NCBI RefSeq assembly: GCF_000786105.1
Contig: NZ_JTEV01000018.1
Coordinates: 1-64,000 of the forward strand
DNA length: 64,000 nt
Direction of reading: 5' to 3'
From: Bdellovibrio sp. ArHS
GTDB lineage: Bacteria > Bdellovibrionota > Bdellovibrionia > Bdellovibrionales > Bdellovibrionaceae
The notes beneath the pieces are model-generated. The model saw only the letters and a list, made by a program, of their open reading frames with translations, was not told the origin of the DNA and did not search any database. The position numbers and the translations under genes were made by a program. Positions 19,932 through 27,995 of this stretch are shown one piece after another (the stretch's first letter is position 1; each line of letters begins with the position of its first letter).

Positions 19932-20414
19932 ATGAAATCGATGCTCTTTTTTTTGATTTTCACAGCTTTTTTGCCCTTACTTTCCTTCGCCAAGAATCCC
20001 GCGTGCCTGGATAAAAAAGAGCGCATGGATTTCAACGAAAGCCGTCTTTTGGTTTACCGGGATGAAATGGAAAAGAAGTTCACGGCCCGCGCCTTTATTC
20101 AGGGTCTGATCGTCGGCGTTATGGAGGATCGCCAAAAACACGTTCATTTCGAAGTCGATTTGGACGAGAATTTCGCAACCACTGATGATCGCATCGAAGT
20201 GATCTACAATACCAAGTTCGGTCCCCTGCCTGACTTCAGCGCGGGTGATGTTCTGGTGGCTTGTGGGGATTTTGTAGTGGACCCGTACTCTCCTTTTAAA
20301 GCGGTGGTGCACTGGCTGCACATGAGCCCCAATTTGAAAACCCACGAGCACGGCTACCTTTCCATCAATGGTGTCGTCACCGGCTTGATCAACCCGAAGG
20401 CGGAGAAACCATGA
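19932..20414 (+). CDS. Exported protein resembling DUF3465
   Basis: 160 residues with signal peptide MKSMLFFLIFTAFLPLLSFA. The mature domain has the layout of a small OB-like fold: ARAFIQGLIVGVMEDRQKHVHFEVDL, then LPDFSAGDVLVACGDF, then AVVHWLHMSPN and HEHGYLSINGVVTG. This order (HxxF, a GDxV strand, VHW-H, GY/W-NG) matches my memory of DUF3465 proteins, whose function is unknown. The stop overlaps the trypsin-like gene (ATGA), so the two are probably co-expressed and both go to the envelope. Confidence 0.72.
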   Translation: MKSMLFFLIFTAFLPLLSFAKNPACLDKKERMDFNESRLLVYRDEMEKKFTARAFIQGLIVGVMEDRQKHVHFEVDLDENFATTDDRIEVIYNTKFGPLPDFSAGDVLVACGDFVVDPYSPFKAVVHWLHMSPNLKTHEHGYLSINGVVTGLINPKAEKP

Positions 20415-21289
20415 GACTCTTCCTGTTGTTACCCTTATTTCTTCTGGCTTGTGGACCGCAACCTTCGCAACAGGTGGTTGCTGGCCTGTCAGATTCTCAC
20501 GGGGTTATTTATGGCGAAGACACACGTCGCGAAGTGATTTCCTCAGGAGATGTCGCTCAGATCGCGCAAGCCACGGCTATGCTCATTCAAAAATTCAATC
20601 TAACAAAACAGGACAACGCATGGACACCACGTCTTTCGACTCTGGGAAAAAGCTGGCCACTTTGTGAAGACGAAAAATTCCTAGATCAGCCATTGTTAGG
20701 ATTTTGCAGCGGAGTTCTGATTGCACCCGATCAAGTTCTGACCGCCGCACATTGCGTGGATAAGAAGGACAGCTGTTCAGATACGAAATTTGTTTTTAAC
20801 TGGACGGCGAATAAATCCTTACAGCCCTTCAAAAACGAGGACGTGTTTCATTGCCAAAACATTGTGAAAATAGAGCACAGTCTTTCTCGGGGAACAGACT
20901 ACGCCATTATTCAACTGGATCGTCCTGTTCCAAACACCAAACCTGTCCAGTTCGCAAAGCACTCTTTAGCAAAAGGCGAGAAGGTTCTAAGTCTTTCTTA
21001 TCCCCTGGGTCTGCCAATGAAACAGGATGTCGGTGTGGTCAGTGATAACTCTGTAGAAAAGCAAACTTTCAAAGTCGAAGTGGACACTTTTGCGGGAAGT
21101 TCGGGATCTCCCCTTTTTGATCGCCAAGGTTTTCTTGTGGGCATCTTAAGTCGAGGTCAGGAAGACTTTCTGGAAGACGAGATTTATCGAGTGCGCACCA
21201 AAGGCGGCTGCATTCGCTTCAATCGTTGCGCCAGCGGGTCTTGTTTCGGTGGCGAAACGTTTCTGAAATCTTCGGCTATTGACCTTTAG
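20411..21289 (+). CDS. Trypsin-like serine protease lipoprotein (S1 family)
   Basis: 292 residues. Lipobox LLAC (Cys14) gives a lipid-anchored protease. Chymotrypsin-fold triad: His in LTAAHCVD, Asp in GTDYAIIQLD, Ser in TFAGSSGSPLFD. Cysteines around the active histidine (TAAHC, DSCSD) fit the usual disulfide. The domain is about 200 residues, with an N-terminal spacer of about 85. Overlaps the upstream DUF3465-like gene by 4 bases. Likely acts at the cell surface or in the periplasm; substrate unknown. Confidence 0.88.
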   Translation: MRLFLLLPLFLLACGPQPSQQVVAGLSDSHGVIYGEDTRREVISSGDVAQIAQATAMLIQKFNLTKQDNAWTPRLSTLGKSWPLCEDEKFLDQPLLGFCSGVLIAPDQVLTAAHCVDKKDSCSDTKFVFNWTANKSLQPFKNEDVFHCQNIVKIEHSLSRGTDYAIIQLDRPVPNTKPVQFAKHSLAKGEKVLSLSYPLGLPMKQDVGVVSDNSVEKQTFKVEVDTFAGSSGSPLFDRQGFLVGILSRGQEDFLEDEIYRVRTKGGCIRFNRCASGSCFGGETFLKSSAIDL

Positions 21290-21344
21290 CACATTATGCA
21301 GTCCTTCTTGGTCAGTATTTCCCTGTTCATCCTAGAATAGAGGC

Positions 21345-23486
21345 ATGAATAAAAAAAGACTGCCTTGGTGGACATGGGTATTTCCCTTTGCCGTCCTTGC
21401 TTTAGGAACATGGGCAAGTCTTCCCTTTACGTCTATTCAAGGCATCTATTGGATTTATTTTCCGATCAATCTGGCTATACCGATGATTTTGTGGTGGGGT
21501 CCCCGAGTCCTGATTGCCGTTTTTTTAAATGGTCTTTTAGCAGCTCCTCTTTTGGATTTACCACGGCCCGTCCTTTATCCTTTGTACGCTGTTCCGGAAA
21601 CACTGGAAGTTTTCATGGCGTGGATGCTTTTAAAAGAGCGCTTCAAAACATTTTCGACCTGGAAACCCAGTCCCAAAAACATCACCCTGTATTCGGTCTA
21701 TGGAATTTTGATTCCTTCCGTTGTGGCCTCGGCCTTGATTCAAGCCATCTTCGTTTTCACCAAGTTCAGTTCCGCTGAAGCATTTCTTTGGAACACTTTA
21801 GTCACGGCAATTGGCGATATGACAGGCGCAGTACTGCTCACCTTGCCCGCAATTATTTTGGCAACGCCGTTTTTGTATCGACGGGGACTTTCCCTCTTTC
21901 CGATCGACAGCCATCCGCCTTTACGTCTGTCCTATTTGACAAAAAAAGAACGTCTTGTCTGGCTTGCGGGACTTACTGGCTCTGTTTTTTTAGGCCTGTC
22001 TATGCCGTTTACTCAGACCTGGTACGTGTTTGGTATCACGCTGCTATTATCTGCCGCCTGGTATGGAATTTACGCCGCTTTGCTGATGAATACTTTGGTC
22101 ACGATGCTGGCCGTTCCGCTGCCAAAAATTCTGGGGCTGCCGTGGGCAAATGATCCATTTCTTTTGCAGACTCCTGCAACACTTTTGACTCTGTGCTACT
22201 GCTCATTACTGACAGGCTCGGCCATTACAACTTTAACCGATAAGCTTGTCAAATTGCGTGAAACCGAAAGTGAGTTGAAAGCCGCGCGAGATCAGGCCGA
22301 AGATGCGTCACAAGCCAAATCCGAATTTTTGGCGCGCATGAGCCACGAGATTCGCACGCCCCTAAATTCGGTTCTAGGAATGCTGGAGCTTTTAAAAGAA
22401 ACCCAACTTTCCAAAGACCAGGCCAGATATTTGACCTTATTCAGTCACGCTGGTGAAAACCTGAAAGCCTTGATCAATGACCTTTTGGATTTCTCAAAGA
22501 TCGAGGCCAAAGCTTTGAGTGTCGAAAATGTCAGTTATAATCTTCATGCCACCGTCCGTAGCGTTTTTGAGATTCTGCAAATCAAGGCCGAAGAAAAAGG
22601 TCTCCATTTTGAATTGCAGTTTGATGACAATGTTCCCCTGCAACAGTGGGGTGACCCAACGCGCTTACGCCAGGTTCTTTTTAATCTGATCGGAAATGCG
22701 CTGAAGTTCACCTCGGAAGGTACTGTCAAAGTTACAGTGAAGATCGTCAATGAAACCGGCGAAAAAATATCGCTTGAAGTACAAGACACCGGCATCGGCA
22801 TCCCCCGGGAAAAACAGGCAAAACTATTTTCTCCATTCTTTCAGGCCGACGTGGGAATTTCCCGAAAATACGGTGGTACAGGCTTGGGGCTTGTGATTTC
22901 TAAAAATCTTGTAGAAATCATGGGAGGCACCTTAGAAATGAAGAGCCTGGCCGGGCGCGGAACCACCTTTCGAATTCTTCTGCCCCACCGTCCCGACACC
23001 ACGACACATCTTGAAAAGAAGCCCTCGCCTTCGGCGGCCTGGAACACGCGATTTCCGAATAAGCGCTTCAATATACTTTTGGTTGACGACTCCGAAGACA
23101 ATCGCGTGCTGATCATTCACTATCTAAAGAACCTCCCCTTCGACTGCGACGAAGCCGTCAATGGCCAAGAAGCCGTGGAAAAGTTTAAACAAAAACGCTA
23201 TGACTTGATCTTTATGGATATGCAAATGCCGATCATGACCGGTTACAAGGCCACGGAAACCATTCGTCATTGGGAATCCGAGAGGAAATGGTCTCACACC
23301 CCGATTATCGCTTTGACGGCAACCGCGGTCGTGGAAGATTTGAAACGCACGCTGGCTTCGGGATGCGATGCCTATGTGGTGAAGCCAGTAAAAAAAGCCG
23401 AGATCGTGCAAATCCTGGCTCAGAGTTTAACGACAAAGTCTCCCTTTAAAGAAGACTTCAGTGAGCCACCGGCCCCCACGATGTGA
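21345..23486 (+). CDS. Hybrid sensor histidine kinase, multi-pass membrane sensor
   Basis: 713 residues. N-terminal membrane part (about 8-290) with eight or so hydrophobic segments resembles a MASE1-type sensor. A short coiled linker follows, then HisKA (H-box SHEIRTPLNS, His334), HATPase_c (N-box NLIGNALKFT, G1 DTGIGIP, G2 GGTGLGLVIS), and a C-terminal receiver (VDDSEDNR acidic pair, phospho-acceptor Asp625 in IFMDMQMPIMTG, Thr in ALTATA, Lys in VVKPVKK). No Hpt domain or separate regulator is nearby, so the output partner is unknown. GAGG just before ATG. The last 67 bases overlap the convergent thioesterase gene. Confidence 0.93.
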   Translation: MNKKRLPWWTWVFPFAVLALGTWASLPFTSIQGIYWIYFPINLAIPMILWWGPRVLIAVFLNGLLAAPLLDLPRPVLYPLYAVPETLEVFMAWMLLKERFKTFSTWKPSPKNITLYSVYGILIPSVVASALIQAIFVFTKFSSAEAFLWNTLVTAIGDMTGAVLLTLPAIILATPFLYRRGLSLFPIDSHPPLRLSYLTKKERLVWLAGLTGSVFLGLSMPFTQTWYVFGITLLLSAAWYGIYAALLMNTLVTMLAVPLPKILGLPWANDPFLLQTPATLLTLCYCSLLTGSAITTLTDKLVKLRETESELKAARDQAEDASQAKSEFLARMSHEIRTPLNSVLGMLELLKETQLSKDQARYLTLFSHAGENLKALINDLLDFSKIEAKALSVENVSYNLHATVRSVFEILQIKAEEKGLHFELQFDDNVPLQQWGDPTRLRQVLFNLIGNALKFTSEGTVKVTVKIVNETGEKISLEVQDTGIGIPREKQAKLFSPFFQADVGISRKYGGTGLGLVISKNLVEIMGGTLEMKSLAGRGTTFRILLPHRPDTTTHLEKKPSPSAAWNTRFPNKRFNILLVDDSEDNRVLIIHYLKNLPFDCDEAVNGQEAVEKFKQKRYDLIFMDMQMPIMTGYKATETIRHWESERKWSHTPIIALTATAVVEDLKRTLASGCDAYVVKPVKKAEIVQILAQSLTTKSPFKEDFSEPPAPTM

Positions 23487-23872
23487 GATTCAATAAGCCC
23501 GCGCACTTTCCCCGACGACTGCAGAACTTTATAAAACTCCTCTTCCGCTTCGGGTGAAGGGAATTTACAAATAACTTCAAAATCAGTCTCTACAGGACGG
23601 AAATATTGGATTTCACCTTTTGCGATAACAATGTTTTCTGTTGGAATGTTTCGTTCCTTTAACCCCGCCAAGACCAAAGCGTAGGCAGCTAACACCGCCA
23701 CCGCATACTGACTGCCACCAAAGGCCGTTCCTTTATGGTTTTTGTTCTTTGCCAAGGCCACTTTAAAGTGCACCTCGTGAGAGCGAAAAGTGATAAATTC
23801 AATTCCGAGGTGCTCGTAAAGAGTGATCTTATCTTTAAGAATATGAATGAGTTCTTGGGAGTCTACTTCCAC
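23420..23872 (-). CDS. Hotdog-fold thioesterase, YiiD C-terminal type
   Basis: 150 residues from a GTG start at 23872 with GGAGG nine bases upstream. The hotdog core is seen in KVALAKNKNHKGTAFGGSQYAVAVLAAYALVL (HKGTAFGG is the family signature, long helix after it) and GEIQYFRPVETDFEVICKF. This is the domain found at the C-terminus of E. coli YiiD, a putative acyl-CoA or acyl-ACP thioesterase. It overlaps the rhodanese gene by 10 bases, so the two form an operon. Its 3' end overlaps the 3' end of the histidine kinase on the other strand by 67 bases. Confidence 0.82.
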   Translation of the reverse strand: MEVDSQELIHILKDKITLYEHLGIEFITFRSHEVHFKVALAKNKNHKGTAFGGSQYAVAVLAAYALVLAGLKERNIPTENIVIAKGEIQYFRPVETDFEVICKFPSPEAEEEFYKVLQSSGKVRGLIESHIVGAGGSLKSSLKGDFVVKL

Positions 23873-24708
23873 TGCTCATAACCTCCGGCAAAGTTCGCTG
23901 TCTTTTTATAGCCCAGATACTGAAGAGCATAAGTCACCGCACCTGAACGAACACCGTGGTTGCTCAGAACTAAAATACGCGTGTCTTTACTGATATTCTG
24001 CTCTGAAAGAACTCGTTCTGCTTTTTTTGCTGGAAGTCCCTTGTCATCGAAAAACTCGGTCCAATGCACGTTGAGCACGGGGGTTTTGATTTCTTGATCC
24101 TGGCCAAGATTGCGCAAAGCAAACTCCTGACTAGACCGCACATCAAGAATCACCAAGGCATTTCCACCAGAAAGAGCCTGATTTTTGAAAGTTTTAAAAT
24201 CCACCGCCAATTGCTCTTGCACCTGCGGCTTCCAATACGGTTTGTTCTGCACCGGTGGTACTTCCCGCGTCGTATTCATTTCTCGATAAGAAGTGTGCAA
24301 AACCGTGTAGACTTCTTTCACACCCAGTACTTTCAACGTCCACGCGATACGGCCCTCTTCGCCCATTCCTTGAGTCCCTTTACCTAAGACCAAGACTTTG
24401 GTGTCAGGATCAACTCCGATCAGTGAAAGGCGACGGGCCAACGCAAAAAGATCGCCCTGAAGAAGACCGCGAGATTTGGGACTTTGCGAGGAGAAATCCT
24501 CCCACCGAACATTGATGGCACCGGGCACGTGCATAAGATTGAATTCAAAAGGAGGTCGCGCATCCAGAAGAACCGGATTTCCTTTAATCAACTTTTCTGC
24601 CGTAAGAGTTTCGCCCACAACGGGCTCTTCCGAAACCACCTTCGTGGGTTTTTGTTGGCAGCCTCCGAAAAGAATAACGGCCGCGAATAACAAGAAAATG
24701 TTTTTCAT
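23863..24708 (-). CDS. Tandem rhodanese-domain lipoprotein without catalytic cysteine
   Basis: 281 residues. Lipobox FGGC (Cys17) predicts a lipid-anchored periplasmic protein. Two rhodanese folds: the first about 35-140 (VLLDARPPFEFNLMHVPGAINV), the second about 165-280 (VILDVRSSQEFALRN, NFAGGYEQWK). The active-site loops read LGKGTQGMGEEGR and LSNHGVRSG, where active sulfurtransferases have Cys in first position (CxxGxR). Only the lipobox cysteine remains, so it is probably not a sulfurtransferase and may be a binding or structural protein. GAGGA nine bases before ATG. Operon with the downstream thioesterase. Confidence 0.85.
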   Translation of the reverse strand: MKNIFLLFAAVILFGGCQQKPTKVVSEEPVVGETLTAEKLIKGNPVLLDARPPFEFNLMHVPGAINVRWEDFSSQSPKSRGLLQGDLFALARRLSLIGVDPDTKVLVLGKGTQGMGEEGRIAWTLKVLGVKEVYTVLHTSYREMNTTREVPPVQNKPYWKPQVQEQLAVDFKTFKNQALSGGNALVILDVRSSQEFALRNLGQDQEIKTPVLNVHWTEFFDDKGLPAKKAERVLSEQNISKDTRILVLSNHGVRSGAVTYALQYLGYKKTANFAGGYEQWK

Positions 24709-24730
24709 CTATGAACGTCCTCTAAAAGTC

Positions 24731-24755
24731 AAAAGGGAGCTTTCGCTCCCTTTTT
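24731..24755 (-). terminator. Rho-independent terminator after lysS
   Basis: Perfect stem AAAAGGGAGC / GCTCCCTTTT with loop TTTC, 8 bases past the lysS stop; T runs on both strands. Confidence 0.85.
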
Positions 24756-24762
24756 GCAAATC

Positions 24763-26241
24763 TTATTTCGTAATTCTCATCGTCGGGAAGAAGATGATAT
24801 CACGAATACTTGGACGATCTGTCATGATCATCACGATGCGCTCAATACCAATTCCCACACCACCCGTCGGCGGCATACCGGCGTCAATGGCCAACAAGAA
24901 ATCCTCATCCATAGGGTGCGCCTCTTCATCATTCGCGCGGTTGGCTTCTTGTTCTTTCAAACGCGCCAACTGATCCTCAGGATCATTCAGTTCGGAATAG
25001 GCGTTGCCGATTTCCATGCAGGCAGCAAACGGCTCAAAACGCTCAACCAAACGACCATCGCGACGATGAATTTTCGTCAACGGAGAAATCTCAACCGGAT
25101 GATCCATCACGAACGTCGGCTGCCACAAGTGCTGTTCTGCCGTCAGTTCGAAAAGCTCCATGATCATTTCGCCTTTTTTACCCGGCTTTTCGATATCGCC
25201 ACCGTGTTTGCGGATGGCTTGGAACAACTCTTCTTCGCTCGCCTTATCGGGATCAATACCCGCGTATTCGCGAACACCATCAAAAACCGTCAAACGGCGC
25301 CAAGGTGGCGTGAAATCAATTTCTTTACCTTGATAGCTCACCTTCATGCTGCCTGTGATCTTCAACGCCAACTGCGAGATCAGCTCTTCAAACTGTCTCA
25401 TTTGATAATTGTAGTCGGTATAAGCTTCGTAGAACTCAAGCAATGCGAACTCAGGATTGTGCGTACGATCGATACCTTCGTTACGGAAGTTCTTAGAGAT
25501 CTCGTAGACTTTCTCAAAACCTCCGACGATCAGGCGCTTCAAATAAAGTTCCGGCGAAATTCGCATGTAAAGCTTCATATCCAAAGCTTTATGATGAGTG
25601 GTAAATGGTGTCGCTGCAGCTCCCCCGTAAACCGGCTGCAGCGTTGGCGTTTCCACTTCCATGAACCCGCGGTCATCCAAAAAACGACGGATTTCTTTGA
25701 TGATCTTTGAGCGAGTTTCGAAAACTTTGCGAGATTCCGCATCCGAGATCAAATCCAAATGACGGTGACGATATTTGATTTCGATATCTTGAACCCCGTG
25801 GAACTTTTCTGGCAAAGGCTCAATCGACTTCGTCAAAATTTGGAAGCTCTTTACGTAGATTGAAAACTCGCCTTTTTGAGATTTGAAAACATAACCTTCA
25901 ATACCAACGATATCGCCCAAGTCGACAAGATTGAAAGCTTCGCGGTCTTTTTCAGAAAGCTCTTCGGTTTTAACGTAAACTTGCACGGTGCCCGTTTGGT
26001 CTTGCACGTTGAAGAAAGAGGCCTTTCCCATCATCCGCAAAGTCATCAAGCGGCCCGCGATACGGTAAGAAAACTCAGGCTTCTTTTCTCCAGCTTGCAA
26101 AGTTGCCGCGTGTTCAGCGACAACTTCGGCGATCTTCGCTTTATTTTCAAATACGTACGGATAAGGGTTGATCCCTTTTTCGCGAAGTGCGTGAAGTTTT
26201 TTACGTTTTTCCGCTCTGAGCGGATTTTCATGAATCGACAT
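24763..26241 (-). CDS. lysS: Lysyl-tRNA synthetase (class II)
   Basis: 492 residues from ATG 26241 (GGAG nine bases upstream). The frame is open 16 codons more, but those codons translate the inverted repeat 26264-26286 and are unlikely to be protein. N-terminal OB-fold anticodon domain (about 55-160), then class II motifs: motif 1 near FLDDRGFMEVETPTLQ, motif 2 FRNEGIDRTHNPEFALLE, motif 3 GIGIERIVMIMTD. Charges tRNA-Lys. Lies 79 bases downstream of the aldolase gene, separated by a palindromic terminator-like element. Confidence 0.97.
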   Translation of the reverse strand: MSIHENPLRAEKRKKLHALREKGINPYPYVFENKAKIAEVVAEHAATLQAGEKKPEFSYRIAGRLMTLRMMGKASFFNVQDQTGTVQVYVKTEELSEKDREAFNLVDLGDIVGIEGYVFKSQKGEFSIYVKSFQILTKSIEPLPEKFHGVQDIEIKYRHRHLDLISDAESRKVFETRSKIIKEIRRFLDDRGFMEVETPTLQPVYGGAAATPFTTHHKALDMKLYMRISPELYLKRLIVGGFEKVYEISKNFRNEGIDRTHNPEFALLEFYEAYTDYNYQMRQFEELISQLALKITGSMKVSYQGKEIDFTPPWRRLTVFDGVREYAGIDPDKASEEELFQAIRKHGGDIEKPGKKGEMIMELFELTAEQHLWQPTFVMDHPVEISPLTKIHRRDGRLVERFEPFAACMEIGNAYSELNDPEDQLARLKEQEANRANDEEAHPMDEDFLLAIDAGMPPTGGVGIGIERIVMIMTDRPSIRDIIFFPTMRITK

Positions 26242-26263
26242 TAAAGTAAGCTCCAAATTGGGG

Positions 26264-26286
26264 AAAAAGGTACCTGGTACCTTTTT
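26264..26286 (-). terminator. Perfect palindromic hairpin between aldolase and lysS, terminator-like
   Basis: AAAAAGGTACC, one base, GGTACCTTTTT: an 11-base perfect inverted repeat with flanking A and T runs that would end transcription of the aldolase gene on the minus strand. A third GGTACC lies at 26302-26307. The single-base centre means the real loop must open a few pairs. Confidence 0.6.
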
Positions 26287-26319
26287 CACACGAAGGGAAG
26301 CAGGTACCTTGGGTACTGC

Positions 26320-27246
26320 TTAGTTAATTTTTTTACCGGCGAAGGCTTCCATTACGTTATGAAGAAGTTCGATGGCTTCTTTCTTCGGACGTTGGAAAGC
26401 GTTGCGGCCCATGATGGAGCCGAAACCGCCACCTTGAGCTAGGTCTGAAACCTCTTTCAAAATTTCTTCTGTGCCTTTAGCTTCTCCACCCGAGAAGATC
26501 ACGATGCGTTTACCGGCAAAGCAAGATTGCACAACGTGACGAGCACGGTCTGCCAAAGAGGCGACTTTGATGCCTTGCTCTTGATAAACTTTCGCCGCTG
26601 CCGCTTGTTCGATGTGCGCTGTAGGTGGTTTTACTTTGATGATATGCGCGCCTAATTGCGCTGCGATGTGCGCTGAGTAAGCGATTACGTCGATAGCAGT
26701 CTCACCCTCTTTAGAGATCTGTTCGCCACGAGCGTATGACCAGATCACCACCACAAGACCCGCCGCTTTGGCTTCACGCGCCGCTTGCGCGATCTCTTCG
26801 TATTGCCCTTTGCGTTCGGCTGACCCGGGGTAAATTGTGAAACCAATACCGACACAACCCAATCTCAAGGCATCGTCGATATACGATGTCAGTGCCGAAT
26901 GCGGGCGCTTATCCGTGTAAAGAGTGTCAGAATTGTTGATTTTAAGAATCAAAGGAATTTCACCGGCGAAATCACGAGCCACCGCTTCGATCGCTCCTAA
27001 TGGAGCTGCATAAGCGTTACAGCCGGATTCAATCGCCAATTGAATGTGATAAGCAGGATCGTAACCATCTGGATTTTTCGCGAAAGAGCGCGCCGGACCA
27101 TGTTCAAAACCTTGGTCTACCGGCAAGATCACCATTTTACCCGTGCCCGCAAGTTTACCGTGGTTCATAATGCGAGCCATATTAGCCAGCACTCCCGGAT
27201 TATCAGCTCCATACCAACTCAAAATCTCTCTAACTCTAGGTGTCAT
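26320..27246 (-). CDS. Class I fructose-bisphosphate aldolase (DhnA/FbaB type)
   Basis: 308 residues. TIM-barrel aldolase of the archaeal/bacterial DhnA type, which splits fructose 1,6-bisphosphate through a Schiff base. VILPVDQGFEHGP is the N-terminal family block. The Schiff-base lysine is expected in HIIKVKPPT, and phosphate binding is in IFSGGEAKG and GSIMGRNAFQRP. AAGGAAG lies before the ATG. An upstream TTGCAG/TTTAGA pair with a 17-base spacer is a possible but weak promoter. Followed by a palindromic terminator-like element and lysS. Confidence 0.93.
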   Translation of the reverse strand: MTPRVREILSWYGADNPGVLANMARIMNHGKLAGTGKMVILPVDQGFEHGPARSFAKNPDGYDPAYHIQLAIESGCNAYAAPLGAIEAVARDFAGEIPLILKINNSDTLYTDKRPHSALTSYIDDALRLGCVGIGFTIYPGSAERKGQYEEIAQAAREAKAAGLVVVIWSYARGEQISKEGETAIDVIAYSAHIAAQLGAHIIKVKPPTAHIEQAAAAKVYQEQGIKVASLADRARHVVQSCFAGKRIVIFSGGEAKGTEEILKEVSDLAQGGGFGSIMGRNAFQRPKKEAIELLHNVMEAFAGKKIN

Positions 27247-27389
27247 GTCTGCTTCCTTTTTGATTAATCAGCGTAACTTCTAAATAAAGCTCACAAATAA
27301 ACTGCAAAACCGCGCAAAATCGGGCTTAAGCCGAGATAAGTTAGTAATATTTTTTGAGATAATCAAGCGCGTCTCATGGATTAACACGC

Positions 27390-27416
27390 TTGGCAGAAAA
27401 CACTCTGTGATATACT
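27390..27416 (+). promoter_or_regulatory. Possible promoter for the Nfu-MATE pair
   Basis: TTGGCA (27390-27395), 15-base spacer (short), TATACT (27411-27416), 28 bases before the nfu ATG. The two hexamers are good but the spacing is below the usual 16-18. Confidence 0.4.
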
Positions 27417-27444
27417 GTGAGCCCTGTCCGCAAAGAGGTCTGTT

Positions 27445-27990
27445 ATGCATAAAGTGACGTTCGAAAATACACCCAATCCTGCCACCATGAAGTTTCTTTT
27501 GGGAAAACAAGTGACCTCGCAAGGATTTGATTGCCCCTCGGCGGAGGACGCCGAACGCTCACCGCTAGCCGCGAAAATCTTTGGCTTTCCTTGGACAAGT
27601 TCCGTTTTTGTGGGACCTGATTTTATCACCGTCACAAAGCAAGACTGGGTGGATTGGGAACTTCTTGCTCAACCTTTAAGCGGCCTTATTCAGGAGCACC
27701 TGGATCGAGATGAGCCCGTGGTGGTCGAATTCGTGTCTGCCCCCGAAGACGACACCAATGATCTTCCTATTGTTCGCAATATCAAGTCTGTGCTCAACCG
27801 CGAGATTCGACCGGTTGTAGCTTTGGATGGAGGCGACATTGTTTTTTATAAATATGAAAACAATGTTCTTTATATCCGCATGAAAGGCGCATGCTCCGGT
27901 TGCCCTAGCTCGCAGATCACACTGAAGGACGGCATCGAGACGCGAATGAAAGAGTTGTTCCCGGAAATTGAAGAAGTTGTCGCAGTCTAA
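27445..27990 (+). CDS. Nfu-type iron-sulfur cluster scaffold protein
   Basis: 181 residues. N-terminal Nfu_N domain (about 1-88) with the family start FENTPNPATMKFLLG, and C-terminal NifU-like domain (about 105-181) with the cluster-binding CxxC in GACSGCPSSQITLKDGIE. Such proteins hold and pass 4Fe-4S clusters to target enzymes in the cytoplasm. This domain order matches the eukaryotic and alphaproteobacterial Nfu rather than E. coli NfuA, whose N-terminal domain is A-type-like. AGAGG six bases before ATG. The MATE gene starts 5 bases after the stop. Confidence 0.92.
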   Translation: MHKVTFENTPNPATMKFLLGKQVTSQGFDCPSAEDAERSPLAAKIFGFPWTSSVFVGPDFITVTKQDWVDWELLAQPLSGLIQEHLDRDEPVVVEFVSAPEDDTNDLPIVRNIKSVLNREIRPVVALDGGDIVFYKYENNVLYIRMKGACSGCPSSQITLKDGIETRMKELFPEIEEVVAV

Positions 27991-27995
27991 AATTC

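Noticed and set aside
24754-25710. 318-codon plus-strand open frame inside lysS
   Set aside because: Antisense to a well-conserved class II synthetase and without start signals or recognisable domains.
26242-26289. N-terminal extension of lysS beginning MKKVPGTFF
   Set aside because: It translates the palindromic hairpin between genes; a good ribosome binding site serves ATG 26241.
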